The translations under genes and the position numbers were made by a program. Below, in pieces: positions 1 through 7,477 of a stretch of DNA of 33,431 bases. Every line of letters begins with the position of its first letter. Position 1 is the stretch's first letter. Origin of the DNA: a virus; the IMG/VR virus record IMGVR_UViG_3300037493_006407, positions 1 to 33,431 of that record, one strand, 5' to 3'. The notes beneath the pieces are model-generated. The model made no database searches. It saw nothing but the letters and a program-made list of their open reading frames with translations, and was not told where the DNA came from.

Positions 1-1
1 G

Positions 2-556
2 TGGCCGAAGAAGCAGGAGCGCACCAGCCAGGGCCGCCCCAAGTGGGATGCGGTCATCGGTCAGTATGAGGGCGACCTCGCGGCGCTCTTCATCCGCGCC
101 TGGAAGAACTACCAGATGGGTGACAGGATGAAGCGGGAGCAGGTGTTCGACCCGCTCGGCCACCCCAACGGCCTCCTGGAGTTGCTGCTGTATGAGGAGC
201 AAGCGGGCCTCATGGTCATCCAGTCGCACTCCAGCTTTGACAGCACGTTGATGTCCAGCGTCGCGTTGGAGAAGGCGTTCCCCAACGGGCAGCCGCAGCC
301 GACGCCCGTGCGCGTCCACTTCCACGCGGAGCAACGCATCGGCTCCGCCGGCGTGGCTTGGAACGAGTACATCCTCGACCTGCAGCAGCACATGAGCGCT
401 GAGACCATGCAGGCGATGGAGGGATTCACCCAGTTCATGCAGACGAACATGAATGACCCGGGTCTGATCGACGCGGCGACCAACTGGTCCAAGACCACGC
501 TGACGCCCGAGCAGATCGCGACGCTGCAGCAGATCGCTGCGGCCCAGGCGCGTTGA
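2..556 (+). CDS. Hypothetical protein, 5'-truncated by the window edge
   Basis: The frame is open from the first base of the window to a TGA at 554-556, so the gene begins upstream and at least 184 residues are visible. An internal Met at 116 would give 146 aa, but the reading frame before it looks equally protein-like (Trp, Lys and acidic residues, no low complexity), so the partial reading is preferred. The C-terminus is predicted helical, with a Gln/Ala-rich end. I recognise no family or catalytic motif. It is followed directly by a perfect 11-bp hairpin, which suggests it is the last gene of a transcription unit entering from the left. Confidence 0.65.
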   Translation, partial: WPKKQERTSQGRPKWDAVIGQYEGDLAALFIRAWKNYQMGDRMKREQVFDPLGHPNGLLELLLYEEQAGLMVIQSHSSFDSTLMSSVALEKAFPNGQPQPTPVRVHFHAEQRIGSAGVAWNEYILDLQQHMSAETMQAMEGFTQFMQTNMNDPGLIDAATNWSKTTLTPEQIATLQQIAAAQAR

Positions 557-563
557 TGTCCTT

Positions 564-593
564 TGAGCGCAGGGGGTGGCATCCCTGCGCTCA
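564..593 (+). terminator. Perfect 11-bp hairpin after the first gene
   Basis: TGAGCGCAGGG (564-574) pairs perfectly with CCCTGCGCTCA (583-593) around an 8-nt loop, starting 7 nt after the stop codon. The following bases are pyrimidine-rich (tctcctacct) but not a clean T-run. It is probably a transcription terminator or an mRNA 3'-end stabiliser. The next 75 bases (594-669) hold no gene or convincing promoter that I can see. Confidence 0.6.
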
Positions 594-669
594 TCTCCTA
601 CCTCGCTATAGCATTGGATTCCCAGTGCCGGGGTAGTCGTGGTCAGCCGGGTGGTGAATGCCCGTGATC

Positions 670-695
670 GGCCCTCCATGGGTGAGGGCCCTTTT
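670..695 (+). terminator. Rho-independent-like terminator upstream of the MerR gene
   Basis: GGCCCTC (670-676) pairs with GAGGGCC (684-690) around a 7-nt loop and is followed by CTTTT. It lies 16 nt before the SD-preceded ATG at 712. Because it sits in the leader of the next gene it could be an attenuator as well as a terminator. Its presence argues against the alternative upstream start at 658. Confidence 0.5.
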
Positions 696-711
696 ACATC
701 CAGGACCTACC

Positions 712-1173
712 ATGTGCGAGATGCTCCCGATCTCTGCCCTGGCTGAAAAGGCTGGGATTTCTGCGGCCCAGCTCCGTATCTGGGAGCGGAGGTACGGTTG
801 GCCCAAACCCCAGCGCCTGGGCAATGGCTACCGGGCGTACCCAGAGTGGATGGTGGCGGATGTGCGCCGCGCCATGGACCTGATAAACCTTGGTAGGACG
901 ACCATACGCGACCTCATCGTCGATGGTCTGCCGCAATGGCCGACCACCTATGTGGAGAAGCCGGCGCCCCGGAAGTTGGACCTGAGCTCAGTACCAGAGC
1001 CGGAGGGATTCGACGCCAAGGCGTTTCGCGCCCACCTCGTCGAGGCTATCTTGAGCCGCAATTTTGGCCGCGTGCGAGAGCTGACGACGGAGTCGGTGTT
1101 TCTGAAGCCGCACGAGCGGAAGTCCGCATGCGAAGATGTCGTTGCCGCAGCAAAACAACAAGGACTTTTATGA
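712..1173 (+). CDS. MerR-family helix-turn-helix regulator
   Basis: A 153-aa protein. Residues about 6-65 match the MerR winged-helix DNA-binding domain: a helix-turn-helix (ISALAEKAGISAAQLRIW) followed by the ERRYG-x-P-x-P signature and the G-Y-R-x-Y wing. The C-terminal 80 residues are short and lack an obvious ligand domain or conserved metal-binding cysteines. The start at 712 is chosen because AGGA lies 6 nt upstream and because the next upstream Met falls before the hairpin at 670-690. Its TGA overlaps the ATG of the nuclease gene (ATGA), so the two are translationally coupled. It probably regulates this arm, or acts as an excisionase-like factor, since phage excisionases can share the MerR fold. 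The family is clear; the role is inferred. Confidence 0.8.
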   Translation: MCEMLPISALAEKAGISAAQLRIWERRYGWPKPQRLGNGYRAYPEWMVADVRRAMDLINLGRTTIRDLIVDGLPQWPTTYVEKPAPRKLDLSSVPEPEGFDAKAFRAHLVEAILSRNFGRVRELTTESVFLKPHERKSACEDVVAAAKQQGLL

Positions 1174-2081
1174 GACCGTGGAAGCCGCGGGCGAGCCAAC
1201 TGGGCGCCTACAACGACTGCCTGTGGCGCGCGGTGTACGACCGCCTGGTCTACGAGGGCAACCTTCCACCAGGCGTGTCCCCCGTCGTGCGCGAGACCGG
1301 CGCGGCGGACTTTGGCACTTGCTGCCACTACCTGCTCCAGGCCTCGCCCAGAACTGACGGCAAGGCGCCGTGTAGATTTGCCGCATATACGCCATCACAA
1401 GATGAAATAGCAGAAGCCGCGCAGCATTTCGGTGGCGATCTCGCCCTCGCTCAGCAGGCGTTCCTCGCGGGCGATCATCGCGCCCACGCCCCGACCGCCG
1501 CGCAATGGCTGTCCGCGGCGAAGCAGTACAATGGCGACATGGAGACCTGTCAGGTGAAGGCCCGCGAGGTGGCATCCCTGGCCCTCGCGTATCTTCCGCC
1601 GCCTCCGACCGGGGCCTGGATCTGCGAGCAACCGTTCGACGGTGAATACCTCTCGGGCCACATGGACTTCCTCTCAGAGGATTGGACGCACGGCTGCGAC
1701 CTCAAGACCACCTCGATGGCACCCGAGCACAGCAGGGTCAAGACCTCGCATCTTTATCAGATGGCAGGCTATCATCTCCTCACCGGCCGGCGGCTCCAGC
1801 ATTGCCCGCTCTTGTATGTGGACAGCCGCAACGCCGCCTGGGTCGATCTCATCCCGTGCAGCTTCACCTCGCCCGACATGCAATTCTTTTGTGATCAGGT
1901 CGAAGAGTTCTGCCGCTTCCTGATGAGTGATCGGCTGATGGAGGTGGCGTGGCCGAGACTGGGAAAACACTGCTATCAGACGTGGTGCCCGTGGGAGCCG
2001 CACTGCGCGCAAAAGTTTATTCCGCCTCGTGGCCGTCATTTCGACGCTATCCGCCGGCAGACACCATCCGGCGTCCGCTGA
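1170..2081 (+). CDS. Cas4/RecB-like PD-(D/E)XK nuclease with predicted Fe-S cluster
   Basis: A 303-aa protein. Visible nuclease elements are His53 in FGTCCH, Asp166 in the GHMDF motif, the D177-x-K179 pair (CDLKT) and a QxxxY motif (Q197-Y201), in the order typical of the RecB/Cas4/AddB nuclease family. Cys17 near the N-terminus plus Cys268, Cys273 and Cys279 near the C-terminus have the one-plus-three spacing that holds a 4Fe-4S cluster in Cas4, AddB and Dna2 nucleases. The ATG at 1170 overlaps the MerR stop; an earlier in-frame start would run inside the MerR gene. It likely acts as an exonuclease in viral recombination or replication. No cas1, cas2 or CRISPR array is present, so a phage recombination role is more likely than spacer acquisition. 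Confidence 0.8.
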   Translation: MRPWKPRASQLGAYNDCLWRAVYDRLVYEGNLPPGVSPVVRETGAADFGTCCHYLLQASPRTDGKAPCRFAAYTPSQDEIAEAAQHFGGDLALAQQAFLAGDHRAHAPTAAQWLSAAKQYNGDMETCQVKAREVASLALAYLPPPPTGAWICEQPFDGEYLSGHMDFLSEDWTHGCDLKTTSMAPEHSRVKTSHLYQMAGYHLLTGRRLQHCPLLYVDSRNAAWVDLIPCSFTSPDMQFFCDQVEEFCRFLMSDRLMEVAWPRLGKHCYQTWCPWEPHCAQKFIPPRGRHFDAIRRQTPSGVR

Positions 2082-2103
2082 CCAACCTTTTCACCCACCG
2101 ACC

Positions 2104-2138
2104 TTGTCGGCCCCCTGTGCTACATATGCTGCCCCCGC
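2104..2138 (+). promoter_or_regulatory. Candidate promoter for a leaderless start
   Basis: A -10-like TATGCT (2125-2130) lies exactly 8 nt before the ATG at 2139, with a -35-like TTGTCG (2104-2109; 15-nt spacer) upstream. There is no Shine-Dalgarno sequence in between. The same TATGCT-N8-ATG arrangement occurs on the minus strand at 26067-26083, before the structural operon. The expected transcription start falls on or next to the A of ATG. Confidence 0.5.
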
Positions 2139-2567
2139 ATGGCCACGATCCCTCCTCGAAGAGCCCGCCGGCGCAGACTGAACTCGCTGCCGATCAACGC
2201 GTCGCTGCAGGGAGCCGGCAGGACGCTGTGGTTGTCCCACGCGGTGTATTCCCGGTTGGGGGTTCTCAAGGCGAAGACGGGCGCGACCATATCAAAAGTT
2301 CTGGAGACCTTGGCGACCGCATACCTGGACGGGGTGCTCGTGATACCATACGAGTCGTGCAGGATATCCGAGAAGGCCCTGCCGAGGCTGGACGCCCCAG
2401 TGCCAAACGGGGAGCGCCCCGAGGGGCTGGAGAAATTTCCGCCGGTGCTCCGCGCCCCTCGCCCGCCGCGGAAGCCGGTCGTCCGGGTGCAGGGGAACCT
2501 GCCAAAGGCGCGGGCTGCGGCCGAGATCCTGCCTGCGGGGGCGGAGATACCGAAGGTCAAGAAGTGA
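2139..2567 (+). CDS. Small ribbon-helix-helix-like DNA-binding protein
   Basis: A 142-aa protein. After an Arg-rich N-terminus, residues about 27-66 (the segment TLWLSHAVYSRLGVLKAK and what follows) look like a CopG/Arc-type ribbon-helix-helix: a short beta strand, then two helices with a Gly-Ala-Thr turn. The C-terminal half is Pro/Arg-rich and probably disordered. The start has no SD but sits 8 nt after a TATGCT -10 element. Its TGA overlaps the GTG of the VRR-NUC gene (GTGA). It is probably a regulator of the operon that follows, by analogy with small phage and plasmid RHH repressors. Confidence 0.6.
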   Translation: MATIPPRRARRRRLNSLPINASLQGAGRTLWLSHAVYSRLGVLKAKTGATISKVLETLATAYLDGVLVIPYESCRISEKALPRLDAPVPNGERPEGLEKFPPVLRAPRPPRKPVVRVQGNLPKARAAAEILPAGAEIPKVKK

Positions 2568-2965
2568 AGCAGCAAGAAGCGAAGCTGAAGGAGAAGATGC
2601 GTGAAGCGTTTGCTGCGCGCTATTTGAATCGCGGGTGGAGCACGCATTTCCCTGCGTCTTTTCGTGCCGGCGTTCCTGACCTCTACTTCGTCGCCCAGAC
2701 CAAGCTGTTGGGCCGTGAGCTCTGGCGCCGCAGCGTGTGGATCGAGGCGAAGGTCGACGCGCCCGTCACTGAGTTGCAGAAGATTGTCATGTGCCGCATG
2801 CACGACGCCGGGGACAACGTGCGCGTGGTCCGCTGCGATACGAGCGTGCCGAAGGAGAAGCGCCTGCTGTGCATCTCCGCGCCGCCCCACTTTCGTCAAG
2901 AGGTCGGCATCCCCTGGTGCGACCTGTCCAGCGCCAATTTCTGGGACGAGGTATTGCGATGCTGA
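2564..2965 (+). CDS. VRR-NUC domain nuclease
   Basis: A 133-aa protein. The motif G36-V-P-D39, followed by I60-E-A-K63 and a Gln-containing helix (ELQKIVMCRMHDAG), is the standard VRR-NUC version of the PD-(D/E)XK fold; stand-alone phage copies are about this long. Members are associated with restriction-like or structure-specific DNA cleavage. The start is taken as the GTG at 2564, which overlaps the previous TGA; the ATG at 2597 has AAGGAG only 3 nt upstream and would shorten the N-terminal helix. The gene ends inside the start of the next gene (7-nt overlap). It is the second PD-(D/E)XK nuclease in this arm. Confidence 0.85.
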   Translation: MKQQEAKLKEKMREAFAARYLNRGWSTHFPASFRAGVPDLYFVAQTKLLGRELWRRSVWIEAKVDAPVTELQKIVMCRMHDAGDNVRVVRCDTSVPKEKRLLCISAPPHFRQEVGIPWCDLSSANFWDEVLRC

Positions 2966-3702
2966 CTCTCTTATTCGCCGCAGTTGGCGGCATGGCGCTC
3001 ATGGCGCTGTTGGTTGCGGCTGTTGTGTTCACCTGGCCGAAACGCTCCCGCTTCCGCATGCCGGATTGGATCTCCTATCTGCGCGGCGAGGTGCCGTGGG
3101 CCAAGCCGCCGACCGGCACCATGGTCGAGGGCAGTCCCGCGGGCCACGAGTATTATCCATACTCCCGCCACGATCTTGCCGAGTGCGGCATGACCTGCCC
3201 GCTGTGCCAGACCGAGGTGGCGGAGCAGGGGGATTTCTCCGGCGTCCGCAAGGCGAAGATCGACGGCCACATCAACGAGGTCATCAAGTGCCCTGGAATA
3301 ATTCACGAGGAGGGGAAGAAGCCGCGGCCCTGCATGGTGTGGCTGGTGGCTTCCCCTGACACCGAGCACGGGGACCACCTCGGCGATGACGGCAGCGTGC
3401 AGGTGACAGGCGACATCCCTGAGTACATGTATCTCTTCAAGCGCACCACCGCCGAGCAGGTGCTCAAGGAGCGCTGGGGTATGGACCTCAAGGGATCGCT
3501 CAACGGGGTCGAGGTGCCCGAGGCAGAGCGCCCCGCAGTCGGCGGAGCGTCGAGCGAATGCATCAAGGACGCGCCGATTGAGCTCGCAGCAGCTATTGCA
3601 CAGGGGGCCGTGGGCGGCACGACACCTGCGTACAAGCATATAGAACCGGACTTTTCGACCAAGGACACCGCGAAGCACCCTGTTTTGGAGAGTAAGCTAT
3701 GA
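2959..3702 (+). CDS. Membrane-anchored protein with Cys-rich (zinc-binding-like) segment
   Basis: A 247-aa protein. Residues 1-25 form one strongly hydrophobic helix followed by WPKRSRFR, which predicts an N-terminal anchor with the bulk of the protein in the cytoplasm. Residues about 75-125 carry CxxxCxxC and then two more cysteines (KCPG and RPCM), a plausible zinc-binding knuckle. I do not recognise the family. It overlaps the VRR-NUC gene by 7 nt and the next gene by ATGA, so it is co-translated with both. Confidence 0.65.
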   Translation: MLTLLFAAVGGMALMALLVAAVVFTWPKRSRFRMPDWISYLRGEVPWAKPPTGTMVEGSPAGHEYYPYSRHDLAECGMTCPLCQTEVAEQGDFSGVRKAKIDGHINEVIKCPGIIHEEGKKPRPCMVWLVASPDTEHGDHLGDDGSVQVTGDIPEYMYLFKRTTAEQVLKERWGMDLKGSLNGVEVPEAERPAVGGASSECIKDAPIELAAAIAQGAVGGTTPAYKHIEPDFSTKDTAKHPVLESKL

Positions 3703-4238
3703 CCGACGTCGACCTGAAGGAAGAGCTGGCAAAACGTAGGGTCTGCATCCCCCTTGCTAGCGGAAAAACACTGCGGTTCGGCAAGACCCCCGGGGTCTTA
3801 TGGGACGAGCTCGATTGGGGCGTGCTCCGTGAAGGGGATAGCGTCAAGTTCTTCTTTCGCGCCGGCGCGGCGAGCGAGATCCCTCCAGCTGCTGGCACCC
3901 GTAAGGAGGATGGAACGCTGCCGTGGCCTTGCCGCTTCGACGCCCTGGGTTTGGATGTTTTCATGCCGTTTTTTAGCTTGAATGCTTTTACCGCCCGCCT
4001 CTTAGTTGGGGATACGCAGTATGTCACCCCAGTTGGTATGATGCGTGCAGGTGCGGGGCAGTGTAGCGACGACTTCTTCTGCCCTGTGCATATCATGCCG
4101 CTGCAATTTTTCTCCGTGTTCCTCGATTACAAAGGGGGCGCAGACCAACCACCAGGGCGATACGGTGTTAGGCTCCGCGGCATCAACTACGTTCCTGTAG
4201 ACGGCACCATACCACAAGGCGAAGGAACCTACCTATGA
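3699..4238 (+). CDS. Hypothetical protein, beta-rich
   Basis: A 179-aa protein of unknown function. It alternates hydrophobic and polar residues in a way that suggests beta structure (for example LDVFMPFFSLNAFTARLLVG), without membrane segments or recognisable catalytic motifs. Both ends overlap neighbours through ATGA junctions (3699-3702 and 4235-4238), placing it inside one coupled unit. A structural role is possible, but nothing in the sequence decides it. Confidence 0.6.
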   Translation: MTDVDLKEELAKRRVCIPLASGKTLRFGKTPGVLWDELDWGVLREGDSVKFFFRAGAASEIPPAAGTRKEDGTLPWPCRFDALGLDVFMPFFSLNAFTARLLVGDTQYVTPVGMMRAGAGQCSDDFFCPVHIMPLQFFSVFLDYKGGADQPPGRYGVRLRGINYVPVDGTIPQGEGTYL

Positions 4239-4663
4239 CCGAATCATTCCACTACTGGCCCCAGCCCGGGGCCTCTCTCGACGATTTCAATTCCCGCCTC
4301 TTCGACCACTGTCAGGACAACGACGTCGTCGACGTGGCGGTCTCCTGCTCTGGCCAGGGGCTCTTCCTCTCACTCATCGGCGCAGAGGACTCCCCCTGGG
4401 CCCCGCCACTGTTTCTCATGCCGGTCGTTTACGCCTACTCCGAGGCGGACCTCCCAGACCTGGAGAACAAGGTCCGGGCGATGGAGCTCGGCATCCGCGC
4501 CCAGTCCACCGAGGATGCCCCCTCGATCCCGCTGCGTACCCAGATAATTCCCCGCAACGGCAGCGGGGCAGGCCTCGGCACTGACGGCACCGGCGGCTAC
4601 GTCGTGATCATCGTCGTGATCGGCGCAGACGAAGAGGACGCCCCCGGAGACGCTGCGTCATGA
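4235..4663 (+). CDS. Hypothetical protein with C-terminal hydrophobic segment
   Basis: A 142-aa acidic protein. Residues about 115-130 contain a Gly-rich turn followed by the hydrophobic stretch YVVIIVVIGA, then a short acidic tail. The stretch is too short and too close to the tail for a confident membrane helix and may be a buried beta strand. It joins its neighbours by ATGA overlaps on both sides. No family recognised. Confidence 0.6.
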   Translation: MTESFHYWPQPGASLDDFNSRLFDHCQDNDVVDVAVSCSGQGLFLSLIGAEDSPWAPPLFLMPVVYAYSEADLPDLENKVRAMELGIRAQSTEDAPSIPLRTQIIPRNGSGAGLGTDGTGGYVVIIVVIGADEEDAPGDAAS

Positions 4664-5235
4664 CCCTGCTCCTCCCCGAGGCGATGAAGACCATGGACAA
4701 CTGGGTGGAGGCGTTCACCGCCACCCTGGAGATCGAGGCCACCGCCGCAGCTGACGAGCAGATGCGCCGCGACATGCAGAAGCGCGCCGACTCGGCCAAG
4801 AAGGACGCCAGCCGCACGAATGAGGAGTCGGACCACAAGGCGGCCCTCGACCAGCAGCACATCGTCGATTGCCTCCCGCGTTTCGACCTGGAGGCGCATC
4901 GCGAGCTGATGGCGCAGTGGCGTGTCGTCGCCCAGGCGATGAAGAACAGCGGGTTCTCCCTCTCAGAGGACATCAACTTCGACATCCTCGGCGAAGACCG
5001 CGTCCTGCTCACCCAGGGAAAGAGCCTGATCGCCGGCAATGGGCTCAAGTTCAACGGCCAGCACGCCATCATCGCCAAGAAGTTCCTGGAGTTCGTGTAC
5101 CGCTCTTCCGGTGTGGTCGACCCGTTGATCTACACGCGAAACGCGCTGGCCAGGCAAGGGATCCACAACTCGGAGCAGTTCGAGGCGTGGAAGAAGCACA
5201 ACGGCTCCGGCATGCGGAACCCCTTCGCAGGGTGA
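4660..5235 (+). CDS. Hypothetical protein, helical N-terminal half
   Basis: A 191-aa protein. The first 75 residues are rich in Ala, Glu, Lys and Arg and predicted to be helical or coiled; the remainder is mixed alpha/beta with a conserved-looking AxRQGIHNSEQFEAWKK segment near the end. No catalytic motif is visible and no family is recognised. It starts by ATGA overlap with the preceding gene and stops 4 nt before the recombinase start, so it is the last member of the unknown quartet 2959-5235. Confidence 0.6.
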   Translation: MTLLLPEAMKTMDNWVEAFTATLEIEATAAADEQMRRDMQKRADSAKKDASRTNEESDHKAALDQQHIVDCLPRFDLEAHRELMAQWRVVAQAMKNSGFSLSEDINFDILGEDRVLLTQGKSLIAGNGLKFNGQHAIIAKKFLEFVYRSSGVVDPLIYTRNALARQGIHNSEQFEAWKKHNGSGMRNPFAG

Positions 5236-5239
5236 GATC

Positions 5240-6145
5240 GTGGACACCCCCAACGACGCCGCAGCCCTGGCAAAGGAGCTGGGTGCACATCCAGAGCAGA
5301 GGGTCTGGGGGTACGTCCGCGTATCGACCAAAGGGCAGGAGGATGACGGATACAGTCTAGGCGCCCAGGTCAAGGATATAGAGCGCTACTGCGCCGAGCA
5401 GAAACTGGACGCCCCACGGTTCGCACTGGAGGTGGCCAGCGCCGCGAAGCCGTTGATCCGCTCCGCGCTGTTCGAGGCTCTCGGCGAGACTGAGATCGCC
5501 CCGCGGCCGATTCTGCAGTTGCTGTTGAGCGCGGTGCTCTCGCGAGATGGGGCCGTTCTGCTGGTGTGGAAGTTGGACCGTCTGTCCCGCGTCGCCGCCG
5601 ACCAGGAGCTGATCCTGGAGAACCTCCGCAGGCATAAGGTCAAGGTGCTCTCGGTTTGCGAAGGTGAGGCCAGCCTCATCGACACTGCGGATCCGACCCG
5701 GGCCTTGATGCGCCAGATCCTGGCGGCATTCGCCCAGTACGAGCACGCGCTCATCCACATGCGGATGGAGACCGGGCGCCAGGCGAAGGCGGCTACGGGT
5801 GGTTGGGTCGGCGGCCGCCCACCCTATGGGTACGAGGCACGAGGACAGGAGCTCGTCATCCTCCCTGATGAGGCGCGGGTGATCCGCATGGTGTTCTGCA
5901 TGCGCGAGGCGGCGGGCAAGACCTACTCGGAAATCCTGAGCACCCTGGAGCGCCGCGGCATCTTCACGTTCACCAAGCAAAAGCTGTCCAAGATCCTCTC
6001 CTACCGGACGCTGTATCGGGGTGAATACGTCGACCCGTACAACGTGACCCACATCCGCCATGACCTTCGCATCCTGCCTGACGACTGGGGCCAGTGGGAC
6101 CAGTCGGAGTTCTACACCCAACCAACCTCGGAGTCCACGCCATGA
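5240..6145 (+). CDS. Serine recombinase (resolvase + recombinase domains)
   Basis: A 301-aa protein. Residues about 22-165 form the resolvase catalytic domain, with the nucleophile Ser29 in YVRVST and the arginines of KLDRLSR (R114, R117). The GGRPPYGYE signature near residue 200 marks the following DNA-binding recombinase domain. Integrases of this class usually exceed 450 aa; this one lacks the zinc-ribbon and coiled-coil region, so it is compact or C-terminally shortened, although it ends cleanly and its ATGA overlaps the next gene. The GTG start has AGGGTGAG just upstream. It probably integrates or excises the element, or inverts or resolves DNA; no att pair is evident nearby. Confidence 0.9.
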   Translation: MDTPNDAAALAKELGAHPEQRVWGYVRVSTKGQEDDGYSLGAQVKDIERYCAEQKLDAPRFALEVASAAKPLIRSALFEALGETEIAPRPILQLLLSAVLSRDGAVLLVWKLDRLSRVAADQELILENLRRHKVKVLSVCEGEASLIDTADPTRALMRQILAAFAQYEHALIHMRMETGRQAKAATGGWVGGRPPYGYEARGQELVILPDEARVIRMVFCMREAAGKTYSEILSTLERRGIFTFTKQKLSKILSYRTLYRGEYVDPYNVTHIRHDLRILPDDWGQWDQSEFYTQPTSESTP

Positions 6146-6459
6146 GCGACGAAGCCCTCGACAAAGACCTTCAATTCCTGTCCGACATCCTCGCGCGAGG
6201 CATCAGCGGCCTTGTCGAGTTCGGCTTCTCCGACGGCCTCAAGATGAACGCGGCGTTTAAGAACGTCGCGAAGAACAAGGCCAGCCTCCAACTCGCCGCG
6301 CGCATGTGGGCGCAGTTCTGGCAAGTGAACCCGCATGCCGCGTCTGCCATTGAGCTGGCGGCAGCGATCAACCCTGGACTGGCGGCGTTTCTGGAGAAGA
6401 TAAAGGTCAAGCCGAAGGAAGCCCAGGATGTCGAAGTCAAAAACACCGAGCATGGATAA
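6142..6459 (+). CDS. Small hypothetical protein
   Basis: A 105-aa, mostly helical, Ala- and Lys-rich protein with no membrane helix or known motif. The ATG at 6142 overlaps the recombinase stop (ATGA), which decides the start. It could be an accessory factor of the recombinase, such as a directionality factor, purely by position; the sequence itself gives no proof. Confidence 0.55.
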   Translation: MSDEALDKDLQFLSDILARGISGLVEFGFSDGLKMNAAFKNVAKNKASLQLAARMWAQFWQVNPHAASAIELAAAINPGLAAFLEKIKVKPKEAQDVEVKNTEHG

Positions 6460-6682
6460 GGGGCCGGCGATGACGTTCCTCCAATCCCGCGACTTCAAGA
6501 TGCCCTTCGGCAAATATCGGGGCAAGACCCTCGATGAGATCGCCAGCAACGATGAGGGGCTACGCTACTTGGATTGGTTGTATGGTGAGACTGAGACGGA
6601 GGCAGGGCCCGTGCAGGATGCGCTCCGCGTTTATCTCGCCGATCCCACCATCGCCAAGGATCTGCGAAGCCTGGTCGGCTGA
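6428..6682 (+). CDS. DUF3820-like small protein
   Basis: An 84-aa protein. The segment MPFGKYRGKTLDEIA (from about residue 25), followed by GLRYLDWLYG, matches the short DUF3820-type module found in phage proteins and at the end of some exonuclease-X-like enzymes. Its biochemical role is not established. Two starts are plausible: 6428, with AAGGA 8 nt upstream and a 32-nt overlap with the preceding gene, or 6470, with AAGGGG 6 nt upstream and a 70-aa product nearer the usual size. The stop abuts the ATG of the glycosyltransferase gene. Confidence 0.7.
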   Translation: MSKSKTPSMDKGPAMTFLQSRDFKMPFGKYRGKTLDEIASNDEGLRYLDWLYGETETEAGPVQDALRVYLADPTIAKDLRSLVG

Positions 6683-7420
6683 ATGGCCCCCTCGGTCTCC
6701 GTCTGCATCCCGACTTTCAACCGCCCGGAGCGCCTCCAGGAGGCGGTAGCCTCTGTCATCGCCGCTGGGAAGCACTATCCAGGTGCGGTCGAGGTAATGA
6801 TCTGCTGCGACTCTGGGATGCGGATCCGGCACCCTGAGATCGGCTCCTTGCCCGACAACGTCGGGGTGTTCATCGACGATTGCGCCGGCCGCTTCGAGCA
6901 CCTGGGGGCCAAGCGGCAGCACATGCTGGCCCTGGCCAGCACCGACTGGGTCACCTGGGTCGACGACGATGACGTGGTCATGCCGTGGCACCTGCGGCCC
7001 TTCATCGGGCTCCAGGAGGGCGACCAGCTGCTGATCTGGACGGACTGGTTCCAGGTCGAGCTGGAGGCTTCTGGGCACGTCCTGCACCTGTCTTGGGGTG
7101 AGGCCTCGGGGATCGTGTTCGCCGCTCGCCGCAGCGCGCTGGACGCTGTAGGAGGGTTCAATCAGACGATGGACAAGGGCGAGGACTCAGACCTCAGATT
7201 TCGCCTGCAGCAGGCCGTAGGGCAGCATGGGGTCCGCAAGTGCGGCACACCGTCGTATATCTACCAGGCGTGGCCGATCCCCCGGGCGTCAAAAGGGTCG
7301 AGGTTGGTTGGCGGGGAGCTGGAGAGGATCGTCGAGCTCGACTTCAGGGTTCCGCCTGTGTTTGAGGTGCTGGCGAAGCCCTTCGCGAAAGACTTTCCGC
7401 CAGGGGAATGGTTCCAATAA
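6683..7420 (+). CDS. GT2-family (GT-A fold) glycosyltransferase
   Basis: A 245-aa protein. The N-terminus SVSVCIPTFNRPERL is the usual nucleotide-sugar-binding start of family 2 glycosyltransferases, and the metal-binding acidic motif is V93-D-D-D-D97. A GEDSDLRFRL segment near residue 170 matches the ED motif of the acceptor side. There is no membrane helix, so it is likely soluble. It starts immediately after the previous TGA and is the last gene of the rightward arm. In phages such enzymes modify host surface glycans, DNA or virion proteins; the target here cannot be told. Confidence 0.85.
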   Translation: MAPSVSVCIPTFNRPERLQEAVASVIAAGKHYPGAVEVMICCDSGMRIRHPEIGSLPDNVGVFIDDCAGRFEHLGAKRQHMLALASTDWVTWVDDDDVVMPWHLRPFIGLQEGDQLLIWTDWFQVELEASGHVLHLSWGEASGIVFAARRSALDAVGGFNQTMDKGEDSDLRFRLQQAVGQHGVRKCGTPSYIYQAWPIPRASKGSRLVGGELERIVELDFRVPPVFEVLAKPFAKDFPPGEWFQ

Positions 7421-7425
7421 CAAGA

Positions 7426-7451
7426 AACACCCGGCCTTTCGACCGGGTGTT
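7426..7451. terminator. Bidirectional terminator between convergent operons
   Basis: AACACCCGG (7426-7434) pairs perfectly with CCGGGTGTT (7443-7451) around an 8-nt loop. It sits between the glycosyltransferase stop (7420) and the last gene of the leftward operon (stop at 7478). Read on the minus strand the hairpin is followed by a T-rich tract (TCTTGTTATT), so it should terminate the structural operon well. In the plus direction it lacks a T-run. Confidence 0.75.
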
Positions 7452-7477
7452 CCAGGAATCCGAAGAAGCCGTAGGGC

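Noticed and set aside
594-669. Possible tRNA-like sequence in the gap after the first gene
   Set aside because: GCCGGGGTAG looked like a tRNA 5' end, but there is no matching acceptor strand, anticodon arm or T-loop.
658-711. Longer N-terminus for the MerR-type regulator
   Set aside because: It would translate through a terminator-like hairpin; the ATG at 712 has an SD and begins at the domain.
1170-2081. CRISPR-associated Cas4
   Set aside because: The Fe-S nuclease fold fits, but no cas1, cas2 or repeats are present; stand-alone phage nucleases of this type are common.
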